This document shows, one piece after another, positions 52,501 through 64,000 of a stretch of 64,000 bases of DNA (positions are counted from its first letter, which is position 1; each line of letters starts with the position of its first letter). A program made the translations under genes and the position numbers. Below the pieces are notes generated by a model. The model was not told the origin of the DNA. It saw nothing but the letters and a program-made list of their open reading frames with translations, and ran no database searches. The stretch spans positions 6,200,001 through 6,264,000 of the forward strand of contig CM071589.1 in NCBI GenBank assembly GCA_036429605.1, in the 5' to 3' direction. Source of the stretch: Cladobotryum mycophilum. Taxonomy: Eukaryota; Ascomycota; Sordariomycetes; Hypocreales; Hypocreaceae.

Positions 52501-55500
52501 CATCATTGAACGATGGGGCAGGTGAAAGCTTGTGGCCCTCGTACGCCGCAGCGATCTCTCCTAGAAGAATAGTGAGAGATGAGGCATCCATGAGCGTGTG
52601 TCTGATGTCTAATCGAAAAGCGACTTCTCCGGTCGCAGTAGACTGGCATATGGTGATGCTGTGTTGAGGCTCGGTAACCGCAAAGTCTGGCCGCGACATC
52701 TTGCTCAACACATCGAGAGGTGCACCGGAGGCAATTGCCTTGTGCAGTACGCGAGGCTTGCATCCGGAGAGAACTATCTGAATGAATCCGTCCCCGGTCG
52801 GATGCTGAACCAGTACAGTAGATAGAATTGTATGTCGGTTGGCTACCATTCTCCAGGCTGCTTCAAGGCGAGATGGCGAGAGGGTAACATCGGTTCCATC
52901 AGCTATAGGGACTATTTTCCAGATGAAATGGTTCCAATAAGATGCCGATCTCAGGTTTGAACTGAGAAGCATGCCTTCTTGAAGTGGTGAGCTGGGATAT
53001 ACACCCACAACAGAATTTTGTGCAATGCCCATGCTCGAAAGATGCTTCTTCAGGATTTCGTGATCAAGGGTGTGCGAAAGAATGGTGGAGGTTTTATTCC
53101 TGTCTGGTGCTGCGTTGCAAGGCTCTGATTCGGGATTCTCTCCTGGCCTAGACGATATTTCCTCAGATGAGTCAGACTGACACTTCGCTGCTAGAGTCTC
53201 AATAGTTCCCGTTCGAAGAAGATCGCTAACTGTTACAGTCAGATTCTGGCCGCGACACAATGAAACAACTTTCATCGCTGTGAGTGAATCGCCTCCCAAT
53301 CTCGTAAAGGCCTTGTTCAGAGGCACGCTACATGCAGGGAGGCCAAGGACGGACATCCAAACCTCTTGCAGCAGTTTCTCAATCTCATTTGTCGGAGCTG
53401 TCTGATAATCTGACATGTTGACATGTTGTGACCATATGGAGAGTCCGATATCTCCAAGTTGTCGGCGATCTATTTTTCCAGAAGATGTTGTGGGAACAGA
53501 TTGAAGCGGCACATATAGGCTGGGGACCATGTACGGTGGCAATGCCTGTGCCAAGCGATCATTCAATGTCTCAGTCAGTCTGCGCACACGGCGCGCGTGG
53601 TCTTCTTCAGTGGCCTCTCTTAACTCTGTGAGTGTGACAAACACCACAAGAACGACGTTCTGACTGTCGTCAAGAGTCATTGTGTCTGCAATAACACGAA
53701 CACCAGCCGTCTTGTAAAGTAGCTGTTGAACATGGTACTCAACCTCAGAAAGCTCGACACGCTGCCCACGAATTTTGACCTGGGTATCTTTGCGACCAAT
53801 ATACTGCAGTGAGCCATCCTCATTGTATCGCACCAAGTCTCCTGTGCGATAGACTCTTGCAGAGCGACCTGAGGAGCCAGGGCCTCCCTGTAACAGCCAA
53901 CTGGGGTCTTCAATAAATGATGCCGCCGTTTTGACAGTGTCATTGAGATAACCTTGGCCTACAAGTGGTCCCTCAATCCAAAGCTCGCCTACTGTTCCGA
54001 TAGGCGCTAGCAACCCAGCGTCTTCGACGTCGACAACCCAAGTGCACACACCGGTCCCGTGACCGATTGATATGCCATCATTGTGAAGGTCAGTTATTGT
54101 GCTAGCTGGCGTGCATTCTGAGGGACCATATGCGTTCTTAATCTTCGTATCCTTGCCAGCTAGTGATAGGTCTGTCGGCAATACCGCTTCGCCACCAAGT
54201 AGAAGGGTACTCAATGACGACAGTATCTTGGGCTCGACACTTCGAGCAAGCGAAGGAGTCAGCTGCGCATAGTTGATATTGTATCTTTCAAGACATCCGG
54301 CAAAGTCATTCTGTTTCTCTTCTGTAGAAGGAATGCAGAGGCATGAGCCGGCAGCCAGTGCATTTAATTGGTTTAGCCAAGAGGCATCAAACGCATAAGA
54401 AGCAAAATCGAACACGCGAGACTCTCTGCCAAAACCAAATGCCTTCTGTTGATGTGTTATTGAACTGCTGAAATTTCCATGAGAGATCATTACGCCTTTC
54501 GGAGTTCCTGTTGTCCCTGATGTAAATATTACGTAGACCGTGTCGGATAGTCGCACTTTTGGCAATTCACAATCTCTTGGCCCGGATGTTTCAGCGTAAA
54601 GTTCGTGTCCAACAACCACGACATCATGAGCTTTCAATCGTATTGCGAGATTCTGATTGATGAGGGATGATAAAATAATCCGAGAATCCACCTGGTCTAT
54701 GATGCTCAGGAGGCGGTCCTCTGGCTGTGTTACTTCGAGAGCAACACATGTCCCACCAGCCTTCATCACAGCAAGAGCAGCGACAGGGAACCACATCGAC
54801 TTTTCGAAGCACAAAGGAACGATGAGACCCGGTCGAACGCCCTTGTCGATAAGCTTATATGCCAGAACTGATGAGAGCCCATCGAGCTGTCTGTACGTCA
54901 GATTACCGTCCCATGCGCAAATAGCCTGAGCTTCAGGGTATGCAGTGGCGAAATCTGACAGGAGACTGTGTACAACTCTCTCAGTAGCAACAGGGACAGT
55001 TGCGTTCCAGTTCCAAATACTGGCAAGATCCTCAAGACTAGCCCCAGTAACGGCTCGGAGTTTGTCCTTCGATCGTTGTACATCAGATAACTGACGTAGG
55101 ATATGTGTAAACTGGCGCGTAATTCGATTCACCTGGTACTCCTCGAACACTATGGAGTCAAAATCTATTCGCAGATGAAGACCATTCTCGATGATGTGAC
55201 ATTCGACGATGATAGGGCATGCGTTTAACTCTCGTGTAACGTCGTCTTTTTCCGTCAAAGGGGCATTGCCAGCCGTCTCTGTAGGGTGGACGATCAGCAA
55301 TGTCTGAAAATTGGTCGCCGAGGCTGCCTCATCGCTGACTAGACGGATACGATGCAGCCCAGTCTTCTCAAACGGGATGGTATCTCTGGTCTGAGCTTCG
55401 ACAGACAGCAGCAGATGATCTGCAGTGTTGTTCCAGTCTAACCGAACCAGGACGGGTATCATGTTATCCATTGGAGACGTCGATAGTTTCTCCTCTGCGT

Positions 55501-58500
55501 ATGCTGGTACTCCGAATAAAGCTTGACTTGATCCGCTCTTGCGCGCGGCAACACTTGCCCATGCGGCTCGGGCAATAGTTGATGGGGTAAATTGTTGACC
55601 TAACCACCGGATACCATCAATAGACGTACTCAAAGAGCTGTCAATTTGAGGAACATAAGACGACGATTTGAGCGACGGAAACTGTGCATCTTCTATTCCG
55701 GCAAATTGGGCTTTCCAGAATTCGGTGCTAGAAGTTCCATCACTGCCAGCCATGTGTTTCAAAAAGAGATCGTCTAGTAAGTTCGGTACTTCAGTATCGG
55801 CCTCAATGGGAGAAGTACTCGGTATTTGCAAATCACCAGTCTTTAGAAGGTACTCAATGGAACGTATCAAGACCTTCGACACCTCAGAGGCAGTCTGCTG
55901 TGAGAGTAACTCCTGTCGGAATTGCAATGCAATGTCCATATGTTCTCCATCAATTCCTGCAAGGATAACGAGGTCAAACTGAATCGTGTTAGTATTCGCC
56001 ATCCCGTGATTTGTGGTGTGGACTTACCTCATGCGGATCCTCTGCTTCTACTTGCTCCAGTAGCATGCTTCTCTCAGCTTCGAGGTGACGAGGATCAGCT
56101 TGACGAACAGACATGGCGGTGTTGAATAGATGCTTTCCAGAGTGTCCAAGACTATGCTGTATTTCTGCCAAAGATACATGTTGGTGTTCAATGTGTTTGA
56201 CAGATGTGTTTGAAGTCGTCTGTAATATCTTTCCAACTGGGAGGTGGAGATTAATTCGGCTGATGAGTATGTTGAGTAGAGGACCAACCATATCGTTGAT
56301 TCCCTCCACTGGGGCATCTCTATTAGATGCCAAATAGCCAAAACATACATCATTCATGCCAGTAAAATAAGACAAGACCATAGCCCACGCAACTTGAAGC
56401 AAGGTCGAGCGAGTAATTTCCCTCTCCTTACAAAAATCGCCAATACCGTTAATGGAGTCTAGCGATACATGGATCATACCACGCTTATTTCCCGAAGTTG
56501 GGATCTGGGAGACTCTTTGTGGAGGGAAATGGCATGTGTTGGCTCCCTTTAGGAACGATGTCCAGAAGGCAAGGTTAGTAGATCTTGATTCTCCGTTATC
56601 AATGTATCGAACCATCTCGCTGAAGCATGGTGCTACTGGTAAGCTTATACCGTCGTATACGGCTGCGACTTCTTGAGCTAATAGCGAAATTGAGGACGCA
56701 TCAACCAGAGCGTGACTAATGTCGAGCCTACAGGCAACCTCACCGGCCACGGATTGGCAAATAGTAAAATTGTGTTGTGGCTGATTCAATGCAAATTCTG
56801 GTGGTTGAAGCTGGCCCAGTGCTACTACTGGATTTTCAGCTGCCTGAATATGGTCCACACGAGCAGTTGATTCATGCAGGACGATTCCAACAAACCCGGT
56901 GCCTTCGGGATGCATAGTAAAGATGGTGGAGAGAATTGAATGTCGTCTGACTACCTTTAGCCAGGCAGCTTCCAGTCTCGTTGCTGATAGGCAGAGGGAA
57001 CCCTCTTTCGAAGATTTGCACTGCCAAATGACATGATTTGAATACGATGCATCTCCTTTGCTGCAACTGAGTAGTATACCGTCTTGTAGCGGCGAGCAGG
57101 GGTACACGTTCACCACATCTGATGGCCTGACTCCTAAGCTAGGAAGCTGCTCAAGCTGAAATTTGTCTAGTGTACCATAGGATAGTTGGAGAAGACTGAG
57201 ATCGCTCAGAGTCAGGCTTGATGGTGCCTGTAACAAGGCATTGGAAACAGACTCTAAACTTGTGATGTAGCTAGCAACCCATTCTCGTAGTCGATCCTGA
57301 TGTTTCATCTCCTTATTGATCAGAAATGAAACTGCAAGCTGGCCATTCTCGATGCTGGCGCTTACATCAATCAAGGCAAAACGAAGGAATGACCCCGATA
57401 CTTCATCAATTCCCGTGTTGTCTGCCAGGCTGACCTTCTTGAATAATGCCTCTTGAGTCTCCAGCTGCTGATACCTGCCTGCGAAATTGAAGAGTATTTC
57501 CACAGATTTGTGGTGCTGAAAATGGTCGCGGCCGTCATCGCTGTGATATCGGCATGCAAAGTATGGCTGACCTTTGCCTGGCACTTTGCGCCTGCAGTCC
57601 TTTGCCATTCGCACCGCATCGAGTATCCGACTGTCTTTAGTCAGGGAGATTGGAACCGGATAGAGGGTGGTGAACCATCCAACAGTATCAGACAGATCTA
57701 GAGGTGCATGATTCTCCAGTTGCTCTCTACCATGCCCCTCGAGGAAAGTAGTAGGAGTATTTCTTTCAGGAAACACCATGTTAAATGAATAAACAAGCAT
57801 TCCGAGCAGAATATCGACTGGCTCAGTCCGCAATGCTTCATTAGCCTTCCCAAGAATCAGAAAACTGGTTGAACGATCAAGAATCGAGGTATAAAGTTCC
57901 GCTTTCTGGAATACATTCTGCGACAGTGATACACCCCAGTATTCGAGGTCAGCAGCAGGCACCGATAATGGCAACACCAACTGTGGGGGTAAGGCTTTGC
58001 TGGCATCCCTCTGAAGATTATACCAGGACCGGAACGACAGAGTCTTTTGCGTCTGCAGAGTACCAGCCTTGATGCATTGCTCCATGTCGCCCAAAATGAT
58101 GCGCCAAGACATGAGGTCAACAACTAGATGGTGTGCAGTGAGAAGAAGCACCTGCTGGCCATCCGCAAGACTAAAGAGATCGCAAGCAAAGACTGGGCCA
58201 TTAATAATATCAAGACCCGCTTGTCGGCATTGAACGATCGGAAGTACTCGTCCCAGATTCTCGACGGAATGGGCCACAAAGTCGAAGCTATCTTCTCCGG
58301 TTACCACAAACTGTTCCCATGCGCCGGTAGATGACTTCCTGTATCGCGCACGAAGCATGTTATGACGGTTGACGATTTCTTTCACTGCATCTCGAATTGC
58401 CCCTGAATTGATTGATCTCGTCAGTTGGAGCGCAAAAGCCTGATTGAAGTGATTTAGTCCGTCTGGATCAAGGTCAAAGAACATTTGTTGGATGGGTGTC

Positions 58501-61500
58501 AAGCCGAAGGGACTTGATTCGTCCCCAGCTTTCTCTTCCAAGACTTGAGATTGGCAGATTTTCTGACATTGAGCGGCTAAGTTACGGATGGTTCTGGACT
58601 GAAGGATATTGTTGACTGTGATGTGGATATTGCGAACTCTGCACTGGGAAACGACTTGCATAGCTGTGATAGAGTCGCCCCCGAGCCGAGTGAATGGCTT
58701 CAAGACGGGGATTTCTTCAATGGACAAATTGAGGACTGATGCCCACACACTTTGTAATATCTGTTCTGTTTCATCTGCAGGAGTCGAGGCCTCGGAGTGA
58801 TCGGATGTGCTGCGATACTTCATCCACGATGACAGGCCAATAGACTGAAGTTGCCGCCGGTCTGTCTTCCCTGATGTTGATATTGGGATGGACTTGATGG
58901 GAATGAACGCGGATGGAACCATATATGGAGGAAGAAGTTGTGCCAAACGATCTTGCAATCCATCCGTGACGTCTCTTACGGTGTTTTCGTGATCAGTGTC
59001 ACTCCAATTTGCGGCATTAGACATGGTAATGAATGCGACGAGTACAGCACTAGACGAACTCGGGGGTTGTATAACTTCTGCAGCTACTTGGAAAGCCCTG
59101 TGATGATGGTCGCGTGAAAGAGTCTCTTTCAAGAAATGTTCAACTTCGCCGAGTTCAAGTCGCTGGCCACGTATTTTTGTCTGTGTATCTTTCCGGCCAA
59201 TGTACAAGAGTGAGCCATCCTCGTTGTATCGCACCAAATCCCCAGTACGATACAGGGTTCCGTAACGACCTGGATGGCCTGAAGTTCCCTTCAGCAACCA
59301 TGCAGGGTTCTTGACGAAAGATGAAGCCGTCGCCTCAGTGTTGTTAAGGTAGCCGAGCCCAACAAGAGGACCTTCCAGCCACAGTTCACCAACTGTACCA
59401 ACTGATGCCAGGTATCTGGGGTCATCTGCTTTTACTACCCATGTGCATAAACCTCTTCCATAGCCAATCCTAACATCAGATGACGCACTCAAGTCTCCTA
59501 CTGTAGCGAATATCGAACATTCTGAAGGTCCGTATCCATTCCTGAGATGCGTGTCGTCTCCAACCAATTCCAGATCGCTTTGAATGACGGCTTCACCGCA
59601 CAATACTATTGTGTTAAGCTTGGAAAGCGCCTTACGACCGACGGAGCGCGCTATTGATGGAGTCACTGCCCATATCGTCGGCTTGTACTTGTCCAAACAC
59701 TCAGCCAAGTTCTGTTGCAACTCCGTCGTAGATGGAATGCAGGCACACCCACCAGCGGCAAGCGTATGCAACAAGTTGAACCAAATCACGTCAAAGGCAT
59801 ACGCCGAGAAGTTAAGAACTCTTGATGTGCTAGACAGCTCGAAGGCTTCTCTTTGAGACTCAATACCGGTGCAAATGTTGCGGTGCGTAATCAGACAGGC
59901 TTTCGGCTTTCCCGTGCTTCCCGAAGTGTAGATGGCATACAGGATATCATCTGGCTTGCTCAAAGGGAAGCTATACTGTTCGGTTGTCGAGTTTAATTCC
60001 AACAGCTCCGAACCGACCATCACAACATCTGTCGCCCCAAGCCGGCCAGCAAGCTCCTTGTTTGCCTCCGATGAGAGTATCACACGAGCTTGTACCTGTG
60101 AGCATATCTCAAGCAAGCGCCCTTCTGGGTATTCTGTAGCCAATGCAACGCAACCTGCGCCTGATTTCATGACAGCCAGTGCCGCAACGGCAAACCACAT
60201 GGACTTCTCAAAACAGAGAGGCACTAGAGTTCCAGGTCCAATGTTCATTGTAATGAGCCTATTCGCTAGCTCATCGGACAACTTATCTAATTCTTCGTAT
60301 GAAAGGTCGCCATCCCATGCGCAGATTGCTTGCGATTTGGGTTGATCACGGGCCCTCTTCTGGATTAGATGGTGTAAGCTGTTTTCGGCAGATGGTACTG
60401 GCACCGTCGCATTCCAACTCCAAATATCATCGAGATCTCTCTGGCACAGACCTGAAACATTGCAGAGCTGGTCATTTCTGCGCTTCGGATCGGATAGTTG
60501 GTGCAGCAGGTGCTCAAATTGATGTGAGATACGGTTAACCTGAAATTTCTCTACAATATTGGAATCGTACCCAATTTGCAATTCGACCGAATTCATATCA
60601 ACTTGGCACTGGATTATGATAGGATATGTGCCAAGATCTGGTAAAGAGTTTGCGTTACTACCCTTTGTAAATTCTGTAGGCTCGAATAGGCTGCTCGACT
60701 GGTATCCTACTCTCTCAATGGGTTGAATAACCAAGAGTGTCTGGAAGTCACACGCAAGTGCCGCCTCATCGCTAACACGCCGAATACGTTGCAGGCCAGT
60801 TTGCTCAAAGGGAATCATGTCTGCTGCCTGGCCCTGAACTGCTTCTAAGAATGCACTAACGGAGGTGTCCCAGTTCATAGGTATCCTGACCGGGACCGTT
60901 GCAATTGCTGGACCTGCCATCTTCTCAATACCATCAATTGCAGCTTGGCGACCAGTTACCGTAGCGCCAAATAAGGCATCGCGTGAACCGGACACGGAAG
61001 CCATCACAATTGCCCATGCGGCACGTACGATAGTTGCAGCAGTTGCCTGTCTGTTGCCCCATTCAAGTCCTTTTACGCTGAGTGTGACCTGCTTGTTCAC
61101 CTGAGGATGATCGGTTGCCGAATTAACGGATGGAAAGTGGACTACTTCGAGATTGGTGAATTGGCTTCTCCAGAACGATGATGTCGCCTCATTGTCGGCT
61201 TCTTTGATGTACTTGATGAGTTTGGTTGTGCTTTCCAATGGTTCGATATGCATCTCGCTATATGCACGATCAACCTGTTCCAGTAGGAGGGGGATGCTCC
61301 ATCCATCGTAGAGTGCATGGTGAATTTCCCAGATGAAATAACTGCGCTCAGCCCGCGCGATAGCGAGCCTATTCAGAGTTGTACCAAAGCCAAATACATG
61401 ATTCTGGAACTGTCGCAAGACCTCATCAAGATTGTTGCCAGTAGCCCAATGTGCTGGTTCATCTAACACGACCTGTACCAACCCCTCATTCTGAAGCTCA

Positions 61501-64000
61501 ACCATCCGCGTGCGAAGAATAGGATTCAAGAACACAATTTTATCCCAAGCCTTTTGAAGCCTCTCAACGTCGACGTCTTCTTTAACTTTATAAACAAATC
61601 GAGCCACATAATCGCTTGATCGCCGGGCAGTGAGGGCCAGCAGACCTTCTTGCAGAGGTGTACAGGGTAGTATGTCAACAACCTGAGATGCTTCAACGTC
61701 GCAGATTGTCGCAGCGATTTTCCGAGCCTCCTCTTTATTGGTTCGAACACCAAGCAGAGAAAACTGAGGAATAGGCTCATCGATAGTGGATTCTCGCGCT
61801 ATCGCAATGGTTGAAAGGTTACTTAAGACTGGGTTCTGGAAGATGTCACGAACGGTCAAGGATAGCCCATTGTCCTTGGCCAGACTAACAAGTTGCATAG
61901 CCCTGATTGAGTCTCCTCCGGTGCGAAAGAAGTCATCATCTGCAAAAATACTCTGTGGACTAAGATGAAGAATGCTGGCCCACAGAGTTTGCATTACGAT
62001 TTCCATCTTTGTTCGAATTGGGCGTCGAGAACTTTCCGAGCGGCCAAGCGCAGCAAGCTCCTTTAATGTAAGGCTTGCACCGATTGCTTGAAGACGCCGT
62101 CTGTCTGTCTTGCCATTGGGTGTCACCGGAATTTGACGGACAGGTATATATGCAGACGGGATCATGTAGACTGGCAACACTTGTGTGAGGTGGTCTGATA
62201 GTTTTGCTGTCATATGTCGCACTATATCTGCATGCTCTTCTTCTGTCACACGATTGCCCTCAATGGCTAGAAAGACGGCGAGAATCTGGGTTGTTGACTC
62301 TTTGGGTTGAATAACTTCAGCAATAAGTTGGACGCTTCTTCTTTGGCTGGCCTGACTGGTTTCTAATATCCTTCGGATGTGATGTTCCACTTCGCTCAGC
62401 TCGACTCGCTGACCGCGGATTTTGACCTGGGAGTCTGTACGGCCGACATATATGAGAGTGCCGTCATTCCCGTATTTTACTAAATCCCCAGTCCGGTACA
62501 AACGCCCGCAACGACCGGGGACGCTCGTCGAGCCTTGCAGTAGCCATTCTGGGTCTTGTAAAAACGCTGTTGCTGTCTTGTCCGGCTGGTTGAGATATCC
62601 ACTCCCTACAATAGGACCTTCAAGATATAATTCGCCTACCGAGCCAACAGGTGCAAGTCTGGCAGGCTCTTGAGTTGTGTCTACGACCCAAGTACACACG
62701 CCAAAGCCGCGACCTATTGATACAACGTCACCATCAAAGTCCCCGAATGCCGCGCATGGTGTACACTCAGCTGGACCGTATGCATTCCTCACAGTTACAC
62801 TTCCACCTCCGAGAAATCTATCACTTGGTAAAGATGCCTCGCCGCCTAGGTACAACGTTGATAGTTTGGAAAGCGCGGATGATCCAACGATGCGGGCTAG
62901 TGAGGGGGTGAGCAATGCATACGTGATGCTGTATTTCTCGAGACACTCTGCGACGTTATTGTCTCTCTCTGCCGCGGATGGAATGCATAAGCATCCACCT
63001 GCTGTGAATGCGTTGAGCATATTAAGCCATGCTGCATCAAAAGCGTAAGACGCAAAGTCGAATACACGCGAGGTGCTAGTTATACCAAGGGCCTTTTGCT
63101 GATAATAAATCGCACTGCTGAAGTGTTGGTGTGCAATTAAACCGCCCTTTGGTGTACCGGTGGTTCCTGAAGTAAATACTACATATAGAAGATCTGAGGG
63201 TGATACTGCAGGTAGATCGTATATTTTGACGATAGGCTTCGTTGTCTGAAGCTTTGCTGAACAAACAACGACTTGAGAATCCTCGTAGAGCCTATTGGCT
63301 AGACTCTCGTTCAATTCTGAGGATAAGATCAAGTGAGGCCTTACTTGATCAATCAATGACTGCAGCCGGTCTTCCGGTTGTGTCGTGTCAATGGCGACAG
63401 AGGCGCCACCTGCTTTCATGACAGCCAAAGCAGCTACAGGCATCCACATCGATTTCTCGAAGCATAAAGGAACTATAACGCCTGGATGAACACCTCTCAG
63501 AGACAGAAGATAGGCAAGATCCGTTGATAAAAAATCGAGTTGTTCGTATGTCAAATCGCCATCCCATGCGCATATAGCCTGAACTGCTGGCTGTTCGCGA
63601 GCTTTGTATTGTATTAGTTCGTGGATGCATGTGTCAATTGATGGCGGGGCGACTGCGTTCCAGGCCCATATGTCATTGAGGTCCTGATTGCTTATATGAG
63701 CTACTATCCGCAGCCTTTCTTCCAGATGGCGAGTGTCTAATAGTTGACGTAGCATGTGTTCGAACTGCTGTATCAGGCGCCATACGTGTGAATCTTTGAT
63801 GACGTTCGAGTCAAATCCAAGGTGCAATTGGATTCTGTCTTTTTTGATTTGACACTTGACCACAATAGCATACTCAGAAAAGACGTTGTCATCATTGTGA
63901 TTGGTTACGTCTCGATTCGACTGGTGCATAATTAGTAGCGACTGGAAGTCGCAAGCTGATGCCGCCTCCTTACTTAATCGTCGTATCCATTGTAAGCCAA
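42326..64000 (-). CDS. Non-ribosomal peptide synthetase, 5' part beyond window
   Basis: Exons in the window are 64000-56028, 55978-51920, 51866-46497 and 46449 to the end, about 7,160 residues, and the frame stays open to the right edge. Order N to C: tail of a C domain, A1-T1, C-A2-T2-E, C-half C-A3-T3, C-half C-A4-T4-E, C-half C-A5-T5, terminal C. Each A domain has SGTTG/SGSTG-type P-loops, YGPxE and GKxDRR with the catalytic Lys. Each T has GGDS for phosphopantetheine. Both E domains have HHLVxDLxSW. The terminal domain has SHALYDGIS, matching the SHxxxDxxS pattern of cyclising terminal C domains, and no thioesterase follows. The frame stops at 42424, but one extra G in the run at about 42448 would carry it 33 codons further to 42326 through a family-like tail (VYYERELIKSLH). 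The product is probably a cyclic peptide with at least two D-residues; identity unknown. Confidence 0.93.
43690..47680 (-). other. NRPS module: C, half C, A5, T5
   Basis: C has SHTLMDA and is cut by the 47-nt intron 46496-46450. The half C (about 46248-45540: FWKSQFVGIKETHF to IRQMGAEAATACDFQ) precedes A5 (about 45530-43960; NFTSGSTGNPKG, YGPSECTP, pocket D-V-S-Y-L-G-T-P-T-K) and T5 (RLGGDSIGAM near 43790). Confidence 0.8.
47690..48990 (-). other. NRPS: epimerisation domain E2
   Basis: FGLSPIQQMFFD, TAHHLVIDLVSWRV, SHGRE, TVGWFTAMYPV and NFLGKYQQLE give all E-domain landmarks. It should epimerise the A4-loaded residue. Confidence 0.9.
49030..53080 (-). other. NRPS module: C, half C, A4, T4
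   Basis: C has RHTLMDA and is cut by the intron 51919-51867. The half C (about 51677-50918: FWKDKLSGFEGTQFPS to IRRVGEDARSACEFQ) again lacks the catalytic half. A4 (about 50858-49250) has VFTSGTTGIPKG and YGPAECTP, pocket D-V-F-L-V-A-A-P-V-K. T4 Ser is near 49137. Confidence 0.8.
53168..57212 (-). other. NRPS module: C, half C, A3, T3
   Basis: A complete C domain follows E1, with the active motif SHALVDA (second His and Asp kept). It is cut by the 49-nt intron 56027-55979. A second, headless C domain follows (about 55780-55075: FWKAQFAGIEDAQFPS to RIRLVSDEAASATNFQ) with no HHxxxDG. Then A3 (about 55000-53425; pocket D-A-L-Q-L-G-A-P-A-K) and T3 (RLGGDSLTAM). Confidence 0.8.
57225..58514 (-). 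other. NRPS: epimerisation domain E1
   Basis: FGLTPIQQMFFD opens the domain. TAHHLVVDLMSWRI holds the catalytic His pair, EGHGRE and TVGWFTTLYPV are E-specific, and NFAGRYQQLE closes it. It should convert the A2-loaded residue to the D form. Confidence 0.9.
58545..61742 (-). other. NRPS module: C, A2, T2
   Basis: The C domain (about 61740-60390) is the only one in the window with the full HHxxxDG motif (HHALYDG, His880 codon near 61292), and it joins A2 directly. A2 spans about 60377-58830 with IYTSGSTGKPK and YGPSECSI. Pocket residues by alignment: D-V-F-A-V-C-G-I-F-K. T2 Ser is near 58673 (RLGGDSITAM). Confidence 0.85.
61806..64000 (-). other. NRPS: partial C tail, A1, T1
   Basis: The edge fragment RRLSKEAASACDFQSLLIMH is the end of a condensation domain. 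A1 spans about 63630-62070, with VFTSGTTGTPKG, YGPAECTP and PNGKTDRR. T1 carries RTGGDSIRAM with its Ser codon near 61910. Selectivity residues read by alignment to the GrsA pocket: D-A-L-L-Y-G-A-P-C-K. Confidence 0.85.

Overview
The window looks like nuclear DNA of a filamentous ascomycete (Pezizomycotina, probably Sordariomycetes/Hypocreales). Genes are split by many short GT-AG introns (about 47-86 nt), and the families are fungal: a Zn2Cys6 regulator, a BTB protein, BAHD-like acyltransferase, FAD monooxygenase, GH55 and GH20 secreted hydrolases, an AttH/kievitone-hydratase-like protein and a very large non-ribosomal peptide synthetase (NRPS). The exact genus cannot be fixed from sequence alone. 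Exon models below were read by hand from splice sites and reading-frame phase; no search was run.

Layout. 1-170 (-): 5' end of a NACHT/STAND-type N-terminal domain gene running off the left edge. 2413-4068 (+): fungal multi-pass membrane protein interrupted by one in-frame TAG. 4514-4708 (-): decayed cold-shock-domain gene. 5552-6709 (+): secreted PAF-acetylhydrolase-like esterase. 7371-9555 (-): Zn2Cys6 transcription factor, six exons. 10666-11824 (-): BTB/POZ protein. 13099-14654 (+): acyltransferase. 14990-16069 (-): amidohydrolase-fold protein without the HxH metal motif. 17767-19163 (+): FAD monooxygenase. 19344-21593 (-) and 22719-27321 (+): a divergent pair, a Hint (hedgehog/intein-fold) protein and an unrecognised protein of about 1,400 residues with several membrane helices; this is the best candidate for an undescribed system. 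28210-29354 (-): secreted AttH-like protein. 30691-31260 (+): small beta-trefoil-like protein. 31507-32136 (-): Cys/His-rich acidic protein. 32667-33232 (+): small membrane protein. 33537-36327 (-): GH55 exo-beta-1,3-glucanase. 38200-40047 (-): GH20 beta-N-acetylhexosaminidase. 42326-64000 (-): the C-terminal five modules of an NRPS that continues past the right edge.

The NRPS reads, N to C: (end of a C)-A1-T1-C-A2-T2-E-C-(half C)-A3-T3-C-(half C)-A4-T4-E-C-(half C)-A5-T5-terminal C. Two epimerisation domains imply D-residues at A2 and A4. The terminal C domain and the lack of a thioesterase suggest release by cyclisation. The three introns lie at the same place inside three successive C domains, a mark of module duplication. 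The GH55 and GH20 enzymes point to degradation of fungal or insect cell-wall polymers; whether the neighbouring acyltransferase and monooxygenase belong to a pathway with the NRPS cannot be shown here.

Several genes carry single lesions: two TGG-to-TAG changes (membrane protein, cold-shock gene) and two apparent one-base losses in G runs (giant membrane protein, NRPS C-terminus). The first kind fits a C-to-T change in a CpA context; the second kind could be assembly error.
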